Origin: Nocardioides sp. GY 10127
GTDB taxonomy: Bacteria > Actinomycetota > Actinomycetes > Propionibacteriales > Nocardioidaceae
Direction: 5' to 3'
Length of the DNA: 64,000 nucleotides
Assembly: GCF_004919085.1 (NCBI RefSeq)
Contig: NZ_STGL01000001.1
Location: 248,001-312,000, forward strand
The notes beneath the pieces were generated by a model that saw nothing but the letters and a program-made list of their open reading frames with translations, was not told the DNA's origin and ran no database searches. The position numbers and the translations under genes were made by a program. Within the stretch, counting starts at the first letter, position 1; every line of letters begins with the position of its first letter. Below, piece by piece: positions 15,642 through 23,954 of the stretch.

Positions 15642-16550
15642 TCACAGCCCCAGCAACGCCTCGATCAGGTGGTACTGCCTTTGGAGCGACCGGAGGTAGG
15701 GGGCGACGGCGGGATGGCGGATCTTCGCCAGGAGCGGGCCCTCGCCGGGGGCGACACGCGCCAGCGCCCAGTCCGCGCGGCTCAGGGCGGTGTACACCGC
15801 GACGACGGTCGCGCCGAGCCGCGCCTCGTCCGCGGTGGCGGTGCCGGTCGGCAGGCCGAGCAGGTAGGCGTCTAGGAGCGGCTCGAACTCCTCGCGGGCC
15901 GACAGCAGGTAGTAGCCGAGGTCCCCGCCGACCGCGCCGACCCCCAGCGTCCCCCAGTCGACGGCCACCACGTCGTCGCCCTCGCGCCCGAGGAGGTTGG
16001 CGGGGGTGGGGTCGCCGTGCTGGAGCACCTGGGGCAGCCGGTCGAGCGCGTCGAGGTGGCGGGCGCGGGCCTGCCACAGCACGTCGGCCACGTCGGCGAC
16101 GGGGAGGCGGGCCAGGGTGGTCCAGCCGCCCCGGCGCTCGATCCGGAGCAGCCGCGAGCGCAGCTGCCCGCGCGCCAGCCAGTCGACCGCCGGCACGGGC
16201 GTGCCGGCGAAGCGCCCCAGGGCGTGGGCGGCGAACAGCCCGTTGACCGCGGCGTCCTCCACCCAGTCGTCGGTGAGGGTGATGCCCTCGTCGTCCTCGA
16301 CCACCTGGCTGCGGACGGGCGGGCGCAGGCCGCACGAGCGGGCCAGCACGCCGGAGGTGGCCACGTCGGCCGCGCGACGCCAGTAGGCGAAGTGGGACGC
16401 CTGGGAGTACTCCTCCGGGTCCCCCGGCTCGGGCCGGACCAGCCGCTTGACCGAGACCGGCTCGTCCCCCACGACGGCGCGCCACACGCCGAGCGTGCTC
16501 GGCGCGCTACCACCCGGGAGCGGGTGCCAGCCGGGCTGGGGCTGCCACAT
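15642..16550 (-). CDS. Aminoglycoside-phosphotransferase-like (APH fold) protein
   Basis: 302 residues. The kinase-like core is visible: catalytic loop LQHGDPTPANLLG (His-x-Asp...Asn) and the metal-binding Asp in VVAVDWGTLG. This is the APH/choline-kinase fold (PF01636 type). The N-terminal lobe is poorly conserved, and nothing shows that the substrate is an aminoglycoside; many such actinobacterial proteins phosphorylate unknown small molecules. ATG 16550 is 6 nt after a TAGCGT box, which itself overlaps the stop codon of the upstream permease gene. Its stop faces repeat pair C. Confidence 0.78.
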   Translation of the reverse strand: MWQPQPGWHPLPGGSAPSTLGVWRAVVGDEPVSVKRLVRPEPGDPEEYSQASHFAYWRRAADVATSGVLARSCGLRPPVRSQVVEDDEGITLTDDWVEDAAVNGLFAAHALGRFAGTPVPAVDWLARGQLRSRLLRIERRGGWTTLARLPVADVADVLWQARARHLDALDRLPQVLQHGDPTPANLLGREGDDVVAVDWGTLGVGAVGGDLGYYLLSAREEFEPLLDAYLLGLPTGTATADEARLGATVVAVYTALSRADWALARVAPGEGPLLAKIRHPAVAPYLRSLQRQYHLIEALLGL

Positions 16551-16556
16551 GCTCCG

Positions 16557-16562
16557 ACGCTA
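16557..16562 (-). promoter_or_regulatory. -10 box, leaderless promoter of the APH-like gene
   Basis: TAGCGT on the minus strand, 6 nt before ATG 16550, overlapping the TAG stop of the permease gene. Confidence 0.5.
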
Positions 16563-18206
16563 GCCGATGTCGCGTGTGAGAAGGCGCACCCACGCCACGC
16601 CCAGCAGCGCGGCGGCCACCAAGGCCAGCACGAGGCTGCTCAGGGGGTCGACGGTCTGGACCGGCACCGCCGCGACGTGCGCGTACGGCGAGAGCTCCGA
16701 GATCCCGGACGGCAGGTCCAGCAGGTCGGCGAGCAGGTCGAGCAGCAGGCAGCCCACGAGCACCGCCCAGCCGCCGGGAGCCCAGCCCGGCGAGAGCGCC
16801 CAGAGCAGCACCGCGAGACCGGTCACGACCGCGACGGCCGGCAGGTAGGCGAGCCCCGCCCACCACACCGAGCCGGACAGCGTCGCCCCGGCCACCGCGC
16901 CGCCGAGCGCGAGCCCGCACCCGGCCACCAGCAGCAGCCAGGCACTCCCCGCGAGGGCGAGGACGACGGTCACGCCGACGAGGCGCCCACGGGCAGTGGC
17001 GGTCGACAGGAGGGCCTCGGTGCGGCCGGAGCGCTCGTCCGCGCCTGCCCGGGCCACCACGACGACGGCCCACGCGCCGATCCCGACCCCGACGAGGGCG
17101 AGGACGGCGGAGACCAGCGCGTCCTGGAGGGCGCCCTCCCCGCCCAGGGCCTGGAGCATCGTGCGCCCCGCGTCCGTGTCGAGCAGGTCCCCCACGCCGG
17201 GCGTGATGGCGCCGAGCAGCATCCCCCAGCCCGCCACGGCGACCGTCCACCACGCCAGAGCGGAGCGGTGCTGGTGCCAGGTCAGGCCGACGACGCCGGA
17301 CAGGCTCGCCCCGGCCTCCGCGGCACCGGGCCGCTCGGCCAGCAGCCCCGACCCCAGGTCCCGGCGCCGGCGCAGCACGACCGCCAGCACCACGAGGCCC
17401 ACGGCCGTGCCCAGGTGCAGCAGCAGGACCCACGGTCGCGGGTCCGACCACGCCTGGAGGCGGGTCTGCCAGCCGAACGGCGAGAGCCAGCCGAGGAAGG
17501 CCAGCGGCGCCGGCCCCACGTCGGCCGCGACGCGCAGGGCATAGAGGACGCCGAGCGCGCCGGACGCCAGCCCGGCCGCCGTCCTGCTCGAGGCGCTGAG
17601 CTGGCACGTGACCGCCCCGAGGCCGGCGCCGACCAGGCCCATCCCGGCCCACGAGGCACCGAAGAGCAGCGAGCCTGCGAGGGGCAGCCCGCCCGCGACG
17701 TCCGCCACGGCCGCGAGGACGCCGACGACGACGCTCACGCCCCAGGCCAGCCCGACAGCCGCGGCCAGCGGGGCCGACGGCCCGATCGCGGTGGACCCCA
17801 GGAGCTCGGTGAGGCCGCGCTCCTCCTCGGTCCGGGTGTGCCGGCGCACGAGCACCAGCCCGAGGACGGCGACCGCGACGGCGTAGAGGACCGTCAGCTT
17901 CGTCATCGCCAGCTCACCGAGGCTCGTGGGGTCCGTGATCGGACCGTAGAGCGCGACGACGGCCGCGCTGGACGTGAGCGCCTCGGCGGCCTCGATCCGG
18001 CTGCGCTCGTCGGGGTACAGGCCTGGGGTGGCGGCGGCCGAGGCGTAGACCAGGCCGGTGAGGACGACGAGCCAGACCGCCACGAGCACGCGGTCGCGAC
18101 GCAGGGCCGCGCGGGCGAGGAGCCCTGCCCCGTGGGCGCCGCTGCCCGTGCCGCTGCCTGCGCCCGGCTCGTCCGGGGCCCGTCGGTGCGTCAGCAGGCC
18201 GGTCAC
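16560..18206 (-). CDS. ABC-2 type exporter permease, double-length
   Basis: 548 residues with about 12 hydrophobic segments in two halves (LVAVWLVVLTGLVYASAAA near the start; HRSALAWWTVAVAGWGMLLG near residue 285). This is the layout of long antibiotic-exporter permeases such as tetronasin-type pumps. GTG 18206 is chosen because it overlaps the ATPase stop by 4 bp (GTGA). Together with the ATPase upstream it should form a complete exporter; the substrate is unknown. There is no signal peptide, and the N terminus is Gly/Ser-rich and cytoplasmic. Confidence 0.87.
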   Translation of the reverse strand: MTGLLTHRRAPDEPGAGSGTGSGAHGAGLLARAALRRDRVLVAVWLVVLTGLVYASAAATPGLYPDERSRIEAAEALTSSAAVVALYGPITDPTSLGELAMTKLTVLYAVAVAVLGLVLVRRHTRTEEERGLTELLGSTAIGPSAPLAAAVGLAWGVSVVVGVLAAVADVAGGLPLAGSLLFGASWAGMGLVGAGLGAVTCQLSASSRTAAGLASGALGVLYALRVAADVGPAPLAFLGWLSPFGWQTRLQAWSDPRPWVLLLHLGTAVGLVVLAVVLRRRRDLGSGLLAERPGAAEAGASLSGVVGLTWHQHRSALAWWTVAVAGWGMLLGAITPGVGDLLDTDAGRTMLQALGGEGALQDALVSAVLALVGVGIGAWAVVVVARAGADERSGRTEALLSTATARGRLVGVTVVLALAGSAWLLLVAGCGLALGGAVAGATLSGSVWWAGLAYLPAVAVVTGLAVLLWALSPGWAPGGWAVLVGCLLLDLLADLLDLPSGISELSPYAHVAAVPVQTVDPLSSLVLALVAAALLGVAWVRLLTRDIG

Positions 18207-19156
18207 GACGACACCCGGTACTGGTCCAGGAACAGCTGCTCGAGGCTCGGGGGCCCGCACTCGATCCCGTGGACGCCCGCTGCGGCCAGGGCGGCCAGGA
18301 CGCCGGGCAGGGCCTCGGGCTCCACCGCCAGGGTCACCTCGACCTCGGGTGCAGCCCCACCGGCGTCCGCGCCGGGCGCGCCCACCACCAGGTCGTGGAC
18401 GCCGGCCAGGCCGCCCAGGCCCCCCAATCCGGCCAGTCCGGCGAGACCCTCGCTCGTCCCGCTGATCCGGGCGCGGACCCGGGTCCTCCGCAGACCCCGG
18501 AGGTCCTCCAGGCTCCCCGACAGCACGGTGCGCCCGTCGCGCACGATCGTGACCCGCTGCGCGAGGTGCTCCACCTCGGCCAGGATGTGGCTGGAGAGCA
18601 GCACGGCCGTGCCCCGCGCGGCGTGCTCGGCGAGGCAGACGCCGAACTCGTGCTCCATGAGCGGGTCGAGGCCGCTGGTGGGCTCGTCGAGCAGCAGCAG
18701 GTCGACGTCCGCGGCGAAGGCGGCGACCAGTGCCACCTTCTGCCGGTTGCCCTTGGAGTAGGTGCCCGCGCGCTTGGTGGGGTCGAGGGCGAACCGTTCC
18801 AGCAGCTCGGCCCGTCGCCCCGGGGCCGGCACGACCCCGCGCAGCCGCAGCAGCAGGTCGATGGTCTCGCCGCCGGTGAGGCGCGGCCAGAGCGTCACGT
18901 CGCCCGGCACGTACGCGAGCCGCCGGTGCAGGGGCACGGTGTCGCGCCAGGGGTCCAGGCCCAGGACCTGGACGTTCCCGGCGTCGGCGCGGAGCAGGCC
19001 CAGCAGGCAGCGCAGGGTGGTGGACTTGCCGGCGCCGTTGGGCCCCAGGAAGCCGTGCACCTCCCCCGCCGCCACCTCGAGGTCGAGCCCGTCGAGGGCC
19101 CGCGACCTGCCGAACGACTTCACCAGTCCCTGTACGTGCAGTGCGGTCTCGCTCAC
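18203..19156 (-). CDS. ABC transporter ATPase of an ABC-2 exporter
   Basis: 317 residues. Walker A GPNGAGKSTT, signature-like YSKGNRQKVALVAAF, Walker B LLLLDEPTSGLD and H-loop LLSSHILAEVEHL show a drug-export type ATPase (CcmA/DrrA-like). After the catalytic domain is an odd low-complexity Gly-Leu-Ala run (GLAGLAGLGGLGGLAG, about residue 235). GTG 19156 is chosen because a TAGCGT box lies 7 nt upstream; an earlier GTG at 19165 overlaps that box. It overlaps the permease gene by 4 bp, so the two are translationally coupled. Confidence 0.92.
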   Translation of the reverse strand: MSETALHVQGLVKSFGRSRALDGLDLEVAAGEVHGFLGPNGAGKSTTLRCLLGLLRADAGNVQVLGLDPWRDTVPLHRRLAYVPGDVTLWPRLTGGETIDLLLRLRGVVPAPGRRAELLERFALDPTKRAGTYSKGNRQKVALVAAFAADVDLLLLDEPTSGLDPLMEHEFGVCLAEHAARGTAVLLSSHILAEVEHLAQRVTIVRDGRTVLSGSLEDLRGLRRTRVRARISGTSEGLAGLAGLGGLGGLAGVHDLVVGAPGADAGGAAPEVEVTLAVEPEALPGVLAALAAAGVHGIECGPPSLEQLFLDQYRVSS

Positions 19157-19163
19157 GTCCCGC

Positions 19164-19169
19164 ACGCTA
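19164..19169 (-). promoter_or_regulatory. -10 box, leaderless promoter of the ABC-2 exporter operon
   Basis: TAGCGT on the minus strand, 7 nt before GTG 19156. Confidence 0.5.
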
Positions 19170-19263
19170 GTGCGGCGCGAACCCGACCGCGAGGGTCCGA
19201 CCTCCCGAGGGGACGGGCCGCCCGCCGGGCCACCACCGGTGCGGGGGCGTCAGCAGGACGTGG

Positions 19264-19917
19264 TCACCCGTTGTGGACGGTCACCTCGACCGCGGCGGCG
19301 TCCGCCACCGCCGCCAGGAGGACGTCGCGGCGCGGGTCGGGGACGGCGAGGAACCGGGCGTCCACGCGCACGTTCTCCAGCCCCGCCACCGGGTGCGCGG
19401 TCCCGAGCCCCAGGTCGTCCGTGACCTCCTCGACCATCGCCCGGTCGCCGCCCAGGACGAGGGGGCCGTCGAGCCCCTCGAGCACGCGCGCAGCGTGTCC
19501 GGCGGCGGCCTCCCCGGCCACCCGGGCCTGCTGCTCGCGACGACGGGCGAACCGCTGCTGGGACCAACCACCCGCCTTCGTGCGTCCCTGCACGTGACGC
19601 TGACCGGTCTTGCTCGCCGCGAGCACCCCGTCCCGCACGAGCGCGACCGCGTAGCCCCCGCGGCGCACGAGCAGGACGCCGTAGGGCCGCCCGGCAGCCT
19701 CGCGAGCGGCCTCGGCGGTCACCGCGACCGAGGCCTCCCCCACGGGCCCCCCGAAGGGCAGCGCCAACCGGCACCAGGCACCGTCGGGCGCGGACCCGAC
19801 CAGCACGCCGGCGTCGAGCGTCAGGGCCGGCTCGCCGTGCCTGCGCCCGAAGTTCTCGACCCAGCGCTCGACCCGCCCGGGCGGCACGAGGAGGACGGTG
19901 GAGCCGGCCGCGCTCAC
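19264..19917 (-). CDS. acVLRF1-family peptidyl-tRNA hydrolase
   Basis: 217 residues. The block KTGQRHVQGRTKAGGWSQQ followed by RFARRREQQ is the hallmark of the VLRF1 domain, in which the Gln of the GQ-containing loop takes the place of the release-factor GGQ. These proteins resemble Vms1/ANKZF1 and cleave peptidyl-tRNA during rescue of stalled ribosomes; acVLRF1 is the actinobacterial branch. GTG 19917 overlaps the stop of the ASCH-domain gene upstream by 4 bp (GTGA), so the two are coupled. No membrane segment or signal peptide. Confidence 0.85.
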   Translation of the reverse strand: MSAAGSTVLLVPPGRVERWVENFGRRHGEPALTLDAGVLVGSAPDGAWCRLALPFGGPVGEASVAVTAEAAREAAGRPYGVLLVRRGGYAVALVRDGVLAASKTGQRHVQGRTKAGGWSQQRFARRREQQARVAGEAAAGHAARVLEGLDGPLVLGGDRAMVEEVTDDLGLGTAHPVAGLENVRVDARFLAVPDPRRDVLLAAVADAAAVEVTVHNG

Positions 19918-20477
19918 GGCCGTTCGGCCCCGTCGGCCCGTTCGGCCCCGTCGGCCCGGTGCACGACGTGGAAGGTCTCCAGGACGAGCAGGTCGTCGTC
20001 GGCGACGGGGCCGAGGCCCGCGACCACCGTGGCCAGCCACGCCGCTCGCAGCGCCGCCGGGTCCGGGGGCACGGCGGCCAGCTCCGCGGCCATGTGTGCG
20101 GGCGGCACCTGGGCCACGGCCGTCACCTGCACCGCGGTGGTGGACAGGAGGGCGACGGGGCGCACGTGCGCGTCCAGGAGGATCGACAGGGAGCCGACGG
20201 CCGGGAGCTCTCCCTCGGCGTGCTCGCCGAGCCTGCTGGTCGCGCCGGTGACGAGGCCCTCCAGGACCTCCGCCGTGCGGGCGGCGGCCTCCTCGTCCCC
20301 GAACCCCCACGCCGGGGGCGGGACGACCTCGAGCGTCGAGGGCCCGAAGTACGACGGGACGCTCGCGCCCAGTCGGGCGTGCACGCGGGCGACGTCCCAG
20401 AAGGCGCGCAGGGCCTCGGGATCGGGGAGACCAGAGAGATCGGGGTCGCAACCGTCGGGCTGCGTCGTGTCGACCAT
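19914..20477 (-). CDS. ASCH-domain protein
   Basis: 187 residues. The pattern PPPAWGFGDEEAAARTAEVLEGLV, then a Thr/Ser-rich strand (TGATSRLG), then VGSLSILLDAHVRPVALLSTTAVQV fits actinobacterial ASCH-domain proteins. The ASCH fold is PUA-like and is expected to bind RNA or modified nucleosides; some members are nucleoside amidohydrolases. The C terminus has a short duplicated ADGAER. ATG 20477 lies 6 nt after a TAGGCT box. It is translationally coupled to the acVLRF1 gene, which suggests a shared RNA or translation role, as inference only. Confidence 0.75.
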   Translation of the reverse strand: MVDTTQPDGCDPDLSGLPDPEALRAFWDVARVHARLGASVPSYFGPSTLEVVPPPAWGFGDEEAAARTAEVLEGLVTGATSRLGEHAEGELPAVGSLSILLDAHVRPVALLSTTAVQVTAVAQVPPAHMAAELAAVPPDPAALRAAWLATVVAGLGPVADDDLLVLETFHVVHRADGAERADGAERP

Positions 20478-20483
20478 GCGCCG

Positions 20484-20489
20484 AGCCTA
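20484..20489 (-). promoter_or_regulatory. -10 box, leaderless promoter of the ASCH-acVLRF1 operon
   Basis: TAGGCT on the minus strand, 6 nt before ATG 20477. Confidence 0.5.
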
Positions 20490-20504
20490 GTCAGCCCGCG
20501 TGCG

Positions 20505-20524
20505 GGGGCGGCGTCGACCGCCCC
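20505..20524 (-). terminator. Stem-loop terminator at the end of the suf operon
   Basis: GGGGCGG, 6-nt loop, CCGCCCC: a 7-bp GC stem directly after the sufT stop (20528). Confidence 0.55.
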
Positions 20525-20527
20525 GGC

Positions 20528-20956
20528 TCAGACGTTGAAGCCGAGCGCCCGAAGCTGCTCGCGGCCGTCCTCGGTGATCTTGTCCGGGCCCCACGGCGGC
20601 AGCCAGACCCAGTTGATCGCGACGTCGTTGACGATGCCCTCGAGGGCCGCGTCGGTCTGGTCCTGGATGACGTCGGTCAGCGGGCAGGCCGCGGAGGTGA
20701 GCGTCATGTCGATGACCACGTTCGAGCCCTCGTCGACGTGGACGCCGTAGACGAGGCCGAGGTCGACGACGTTGATCCCGAGCTCGGGGTCGACGACGTC
20801 CTTCATGGCCTCGGTGACCTCGTCGACGCTCACGGTCGAGGAGGTCACCGAGGAGGCGCTCGACGACGGGGACGCGGACGCCGCGGCCTCGGGGACGTCG
20901 GGCAGGTCCGAGTGGTCCGGCGTCGCGGCCTCGGTGGTGTGGGCGGTGTCGGTCAT
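20528..20956 (-). CDS. sufT: SufT-like iron-sulfur assembly factor (MIP18/DUF59)
   Basis: 142 residues. A Ser/Ala-rich, poorly conserved N terminus (about 1-40) precedes a DUF59/MIP18 domain: VTEAMKDVVDPELGINVVDLGLVYG, then LTSAACPLTDVI with the conserved Cys, and a WxPPW segment (WVWLPPWGPDKI). This family helps deliver iron-sulfur clusters to target proteins. It is the last gene of the suf operon and starts 1 nt after the sufU stop, which supports the call. Confidence 0.9.
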   Translation of the reverse strand: MTDTAHTTEAATPDHSDLPDVPEAAASASPSSSASSVTSSTVSVDEVTEAMKDVVDPELGINVVDLGLVYGVHVDEGSNVVIDMTLTSAACPLTDVIQDQTDAALEGIVNDVAINWVWLPPWGPDKITEDGREQLRALGFNV

Positions 20957-20957
20957 C

Positions 20958-21434
20958 TCAGGCCTCCTGGCTCGAGGTGGCGGGCTCGGGCAGCGTCCCG
21001 AGGGACTGCGCGGTGGCGTCCTTCCAGGCCATCCAGGCCAGGAGGGCGCACTTCACGCGCGCCGGGAACTTGGCGACGCCGGCGAACGCGATCGCGTCCT
21101 CCAGCACCTCCTCGTCCGGCTCGATGGTCCCCTTGGACTGCATCAGCTCGAGGAACGTCTGGTGCACGGAGAGGGCCTCGTCGACCTTCTTGCCGATGAC
21201 GAGGTCGGTGAGGACCGAGGTCGAGGCCTGGCTGATGGAGCACCCGACGGCGTCGTAGGAGACGTCGGCGACCGTGCCGTCCTCGACGTGGACCCGCAGG
21301 GTGATCTCGTCACCGCAGGTGGGGTTCACGTGGTGCACCTCCGCCTCGAAGGGGTCCCGCAGGCCCTTGTGGTGGGGGTTCTTGTAGTGGTCCAGGATGA
21401 TCTCCTGGTACAGGGCGTCCAGCTCGCTGCTCAT
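20958..21434 (-). CDS. sufU: SufU sulfur-transfer protein
   Basis: 158 residues. SufU takes persulfide sulfur from the cysteine desulfurase SufS, using a zinc-bound cysteine, and passes it to the SufBCD scaffold. The three conserved Cys are in NPTCGDE, VGCSISQAS and KCALLAW, with the Asp in CGDE as the fourth zinc ligand. The N terminus LDALYQEIILDHYKNPHH is typical. ATG 21434 overlaps the sufS stop by one base (TGATG), so translation is coupled to its partner enzyme. Confidence 0.95.
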   Translation of the reverse strand: MSSELDALYQEIILDHYKNPHHKGLRDPFEAEVHHVNPTCGDEITLRVHVEDGTVADVSYDAVGCSISQASTSVLTDLVIGKKVDEALSVHQTFLELMQSKGTIEPDEEVLEDAIAFAGVAKFPARVKCALLAWMAWKDATAQSLGTLPEPATSSQEA

Positions 21435-22705
21435 CAGTCGTCCAAGCGGAAGTAGGAGCGGGTGTATTCCAGGGCGTCGACGAGCGCGTCGATCTCCTCC
21501 GGCGTCGTGTACAGGTACGACGACGCCCGGGTGGAGCTCTGCACGCCGAACTTCTCGTGCGCGGGGCGGGCGCAGTGGTGCCCGGCGCGCACGGCGACCC
21601 CGCGGGTGTCGAGCACGGTCATGATGTCGTGCGGGTGCACGCCCGCGAGCTCGAAGGAGACCGCTCCGCCCCGGTGGGCCGGGTCGGTGGGGCCGAGCAC
21701 CCGCAGGCCCTTGACGCCCGCGAGGCCCTCGAGCGCGTAGCCGGTGATGGCCCGCTCGTGCGCGTGGACGTGCTCCATGCCCAGCGCGGAGAGGTACTCC
21801 ACCGCCGCGCCGAGGCCGACCGCCTCGACGATCGGCGGGGTGCCCGCCTCGAACTTGGCCGGGATGCCGGCGTAGGTGGAGCCGGTCATCCGGACGGTCT
21901 CGATCATCTCGCCACCGCCGAGGAACGGCGGGAGCGCCTCGAGCAGCGCCCGGCTGCCCCAGAGGACGCCGATGCCGGTGGGGCCGACGACCTTGTGCCC
22001 GGTGAAGACGAGCGCGTCGGGGCGCTCCTCCGGCGCCATCGCCGCCAGGTCGATCGGCAGCTGCGGGGCTGCCTGGCTGGCGTCCACGACGACGATCGCG
22101 CCGACCGCGTGGGCGCGGCGGGTGATCTCGGCGACCGGGTTGATGGTGCCGAGCATGTTCGAGACCCACGTGAGGGTGACGACCTTGGTCCGCTCGGTGA
22201 GGAGCTCGTCGGCCTGGGAGAGGTCGAGGTAGCCGTCCTCGTCGAAGGTGAACCACCGCAGCTCCGCACCCGTGCGCTGGCAGAGCATCTGCCACGGGAC
22301 GATGTTGGAGTGGTGCTCCATCTCCGTGGTCACCACGACGTCGCCGGGGCCCACCTGGTGCTCGCCGGCCCACCCCAGGGTGGTCGCGACCAGGTTGAGC
22401 GCCTCGGAGGCGTTCTTGGTGAAGATCACCTCCGAGCGCTCGGGGGCGCCGATGAACGCGGCTACCTTGTCGCGGGCGCCCTCGAACGCCTCGGTCGCCT
22501 CGGCCCCGAGCATGTGCATGGCGCGGGCGACGTTGGCGTTGTGGCGCTCGAGGTGGTCGACCATCGTGTCGATGACGACCTGCGGCTTCTGCGAGGTGTT
22601 GGCGCTGTCGAGGTAGACCAGCGGACCCCCACCCGGGGTCGTCCGGGTGAGGATCGGGAAGTCCTTGCGGACGACCTCCAGGTCAGGCAGCAGACCCTCG
22701 AGCAT
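21434..22705 (-). CDS. sufS: Cysteine desulfurase SufS
   Basis: 423 residues, PLP-dependent, group II desulfurase. It converts cysteine to alanine and a protein persulfide for iron-sulfur cluster building. The PLP lysine is in FTGHKVVGPTGIG, the substrate-binding region is TEMEHHSNIVPW, and the active-site cysteine is in RAGHHCARP. The C terminus SSTRASSYLYTTPEEID is as in other SufS proteins. Gene order sufC-sufS-sufU supports SufU as the acceptor. There are 59 bp between the sufC stop and this ATG. Confidence 0.96.
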   Translation of the reverse strand: MLEGLLPDLEVVRKDFPILTRTTPGGGPLVYLDSANTSQKPQVVIDTMVDHLERHNANVARAMHMLGAEATEAFEGARDKVAAFIGAPERSEVIFTKNASEALNLVATTLGWAGEHQVGPGDVVVTTEMEHHSNIVPWQMLCQRTGAELRWFTFDEDGYLDLSQADELLTERTKVVTLTWVSNMLGTINPVAEITRRAHAVGAIVVVDASQAAPQLPIDLAAMAPEERPDALVFTGHKVVGPTGIGVLWGSRALLEALPPFLGGGEMIETVRMTGSTYAGIPAKFEAGTPPIVEAVGLGAAVEYLSALGMEHVHAHERAITGYALEGLAGVKGLRVLGPTDPAHRGGAVSFELAGVHPHDIMTVLDTRGVAVRAGHHCARPAHEKFGVQSSTRASSYLYTTPEEIDALVDALEYTRSYFRLDD

Positions 22706-22764
22706 CAGTCCTCCTGTGGTGGTGAAGTTCGGCGACGTGCGGGCGCCCGCGTGGGGCGTCCAGG

Positions 22765-23532
22765 TCAGGCCTGGGCGGCCGCGGCCTTGACGTACTTGTC
22801 GTAGCCGTTCGCCTCGAGCTCGTCGGCGAGCTCGGGGCCGCCGGACTCGGCGACGCGGCCGTCGACGAACACGTGGACGACGTCCGGCTTCACGTAGCGC
22901 AGGATGCGGGTGTAGTGCGTGATGAGCAGGACGCCCTTGCCGTCGCGCTCGGCGAAGCGGTTGATGCCCTCGGAGACGACCTTGAGGGCGTCGATGTCGA
23001 GGCCGGAGTCGATCTCGTCGAGGATCGCCAGCTTCGGGTCGAGCAGGTCGAGCTGCGCGATCTCGGCGCGCTTCTTCTCGCCGCCGGAGAAGCCCTCGTT
23101 GACCGAGCGCTGGGAGAACTGGGTGTCCAGGTTCATCCGCTCCAGGGCGCCGTTGACGTCCTTGACCCAGGTGCGCAGCTTGGGGGCCTCGCCGTCCAGC
23201 GCGGTCTTCGCGGTGCGCAGGAAGTTGGCCATGGAGACGCCGGGGACCTCGACGGGGTACTGCATGGCGAGGAAGAGGCCGGCACGGGCCCGCTCGTCGA
23301 CGCTCATGGCCAGCACGTCCTCGCCGTCGAGGAGGACCTCGCCGCCGGTGATCGTGTACTTGGGGTGACCGGCGATCGAGTACGCGGTGGTCGACTTGCC
23401 GGAGCCGTTGGGGCCCATGATCGCGTGGGTCTCGCCGTCCTTGATGGTCAGCGTGACGCCCTTGAGGATCTCCTTGGGCCCGTCCTCGGTCTCGACCGAG
23501 ACCTGCAGGTCCTTGATCTCCAGCGTGCTCAT
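22765..23532 (-). CDS. sufC: SufC ATPase of the SufBCD scaffold
   Basis: 255 residues, a soluble ABC ATPase. It drives conformational change in the SufB-SufC2-SufD complex on which Fe-S clusters form. Motifs: Walker A GPNGSGKST, Q-loop MQYPVEVPGVS, signature FSGGEKKRAEIAQL, Walker B LAILDEIDSGLD and H-loop LITHYTRIL, where the Tyr after the His is the usual SufC feature. ATG 23532. It lies directly downstream of the small Rieske gene. Confidence 0.97.
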   Translation of the reverse strand: MSTLEIKDLQVSVETEDGPKEILKGVTLTIKDGETHAIMGPNGSGKSTTAYSIAGHPKYTITGGEVLLDGEDVLAMSVDERARAGLFLAMQYPVEVPGVSMANFLRTAKTALDGEAPKLRTWVKDVNGALERMNLDTQFSQRSVNEGFSGGEKKRAEIAQLDLLDPKLAILDEIDSGLDIDALKVVSEGINRFAERDGKGVLLITHYTRILRYVKPDVVHVFVDGRVAESGGPELADELEANGYDKYVKAAAAQA

Positions 23533-23591
23533 CTGTGTCTCTCTTTCGCGTTCTCGCGGGTGCGGTGCAGTGTCTGGGGGGCGTGCCCGGC

Positions 23592-23954
23592 TCAGCCGGG
23601 GGTGACGCCGTTGAGGGTGGAGGCCACGTCGACGTAGACGACCTGCTGGCCGTCCTCGTCGCGGACCTCGGTGCGGAAGGTCGCCACGGGCTCGGTGGCC
23701 GGCAGCCCCGAGGGCGCGCCGGTGCGCATGTCGAAGCGCGAGCCGTGCAGCCAGCACTCGATCTCGCACCCGCCGCCGGGGCCGGTCTCGACGTCGCCCT
23801 CGCTGAGGGCGACGGCCGCGTGGCTGCAGAGGTCCTGGACGGCCAGCACGTCGTCGCCGTCCCGGGTGAGCGCGAGGGTGTACTCCTCGACGTCCACCGC
23901 GAGGGCCTCCCCGGAGGGGACCTCGGCGAGGGTGCAGGCGCGGACCAGGCTCAT
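23592..23954 (-). CDS. Small Rieske-type ferredoxin in the suf operon
   Basis: 120 residues. The Rieske 2Fe-2S motif is Cys-x-His (DLCSHAAVAL) followed about 20 residues later by Cys-x2-His (CWLHGSRFD). There are no extra disulfide cysteines, as in low-potential ferredoxin components of dioxygenases rather than respiratory Rieske proteins. There is no signal peptide, so it is cytosolic. ATG 23954 overlaps the sufD stop by one base, and sufC follows 59 bp downstream, so it is a true member of the operon. A role as electron donor or cluster carrier for Suf is inferred from position only. Confidence 0.9.
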   Translation of the reverse strand: MSLVRACTLAEVPSGEALAVDVEEYTLALTRDGDDVLAVQDLCSHAAVALSEGDVETGPGGGCEIECWLHGSRFDMRTGAPSGLPATEPVATFRTEVRDEDGQQVVYVDVASTLNGVTPG

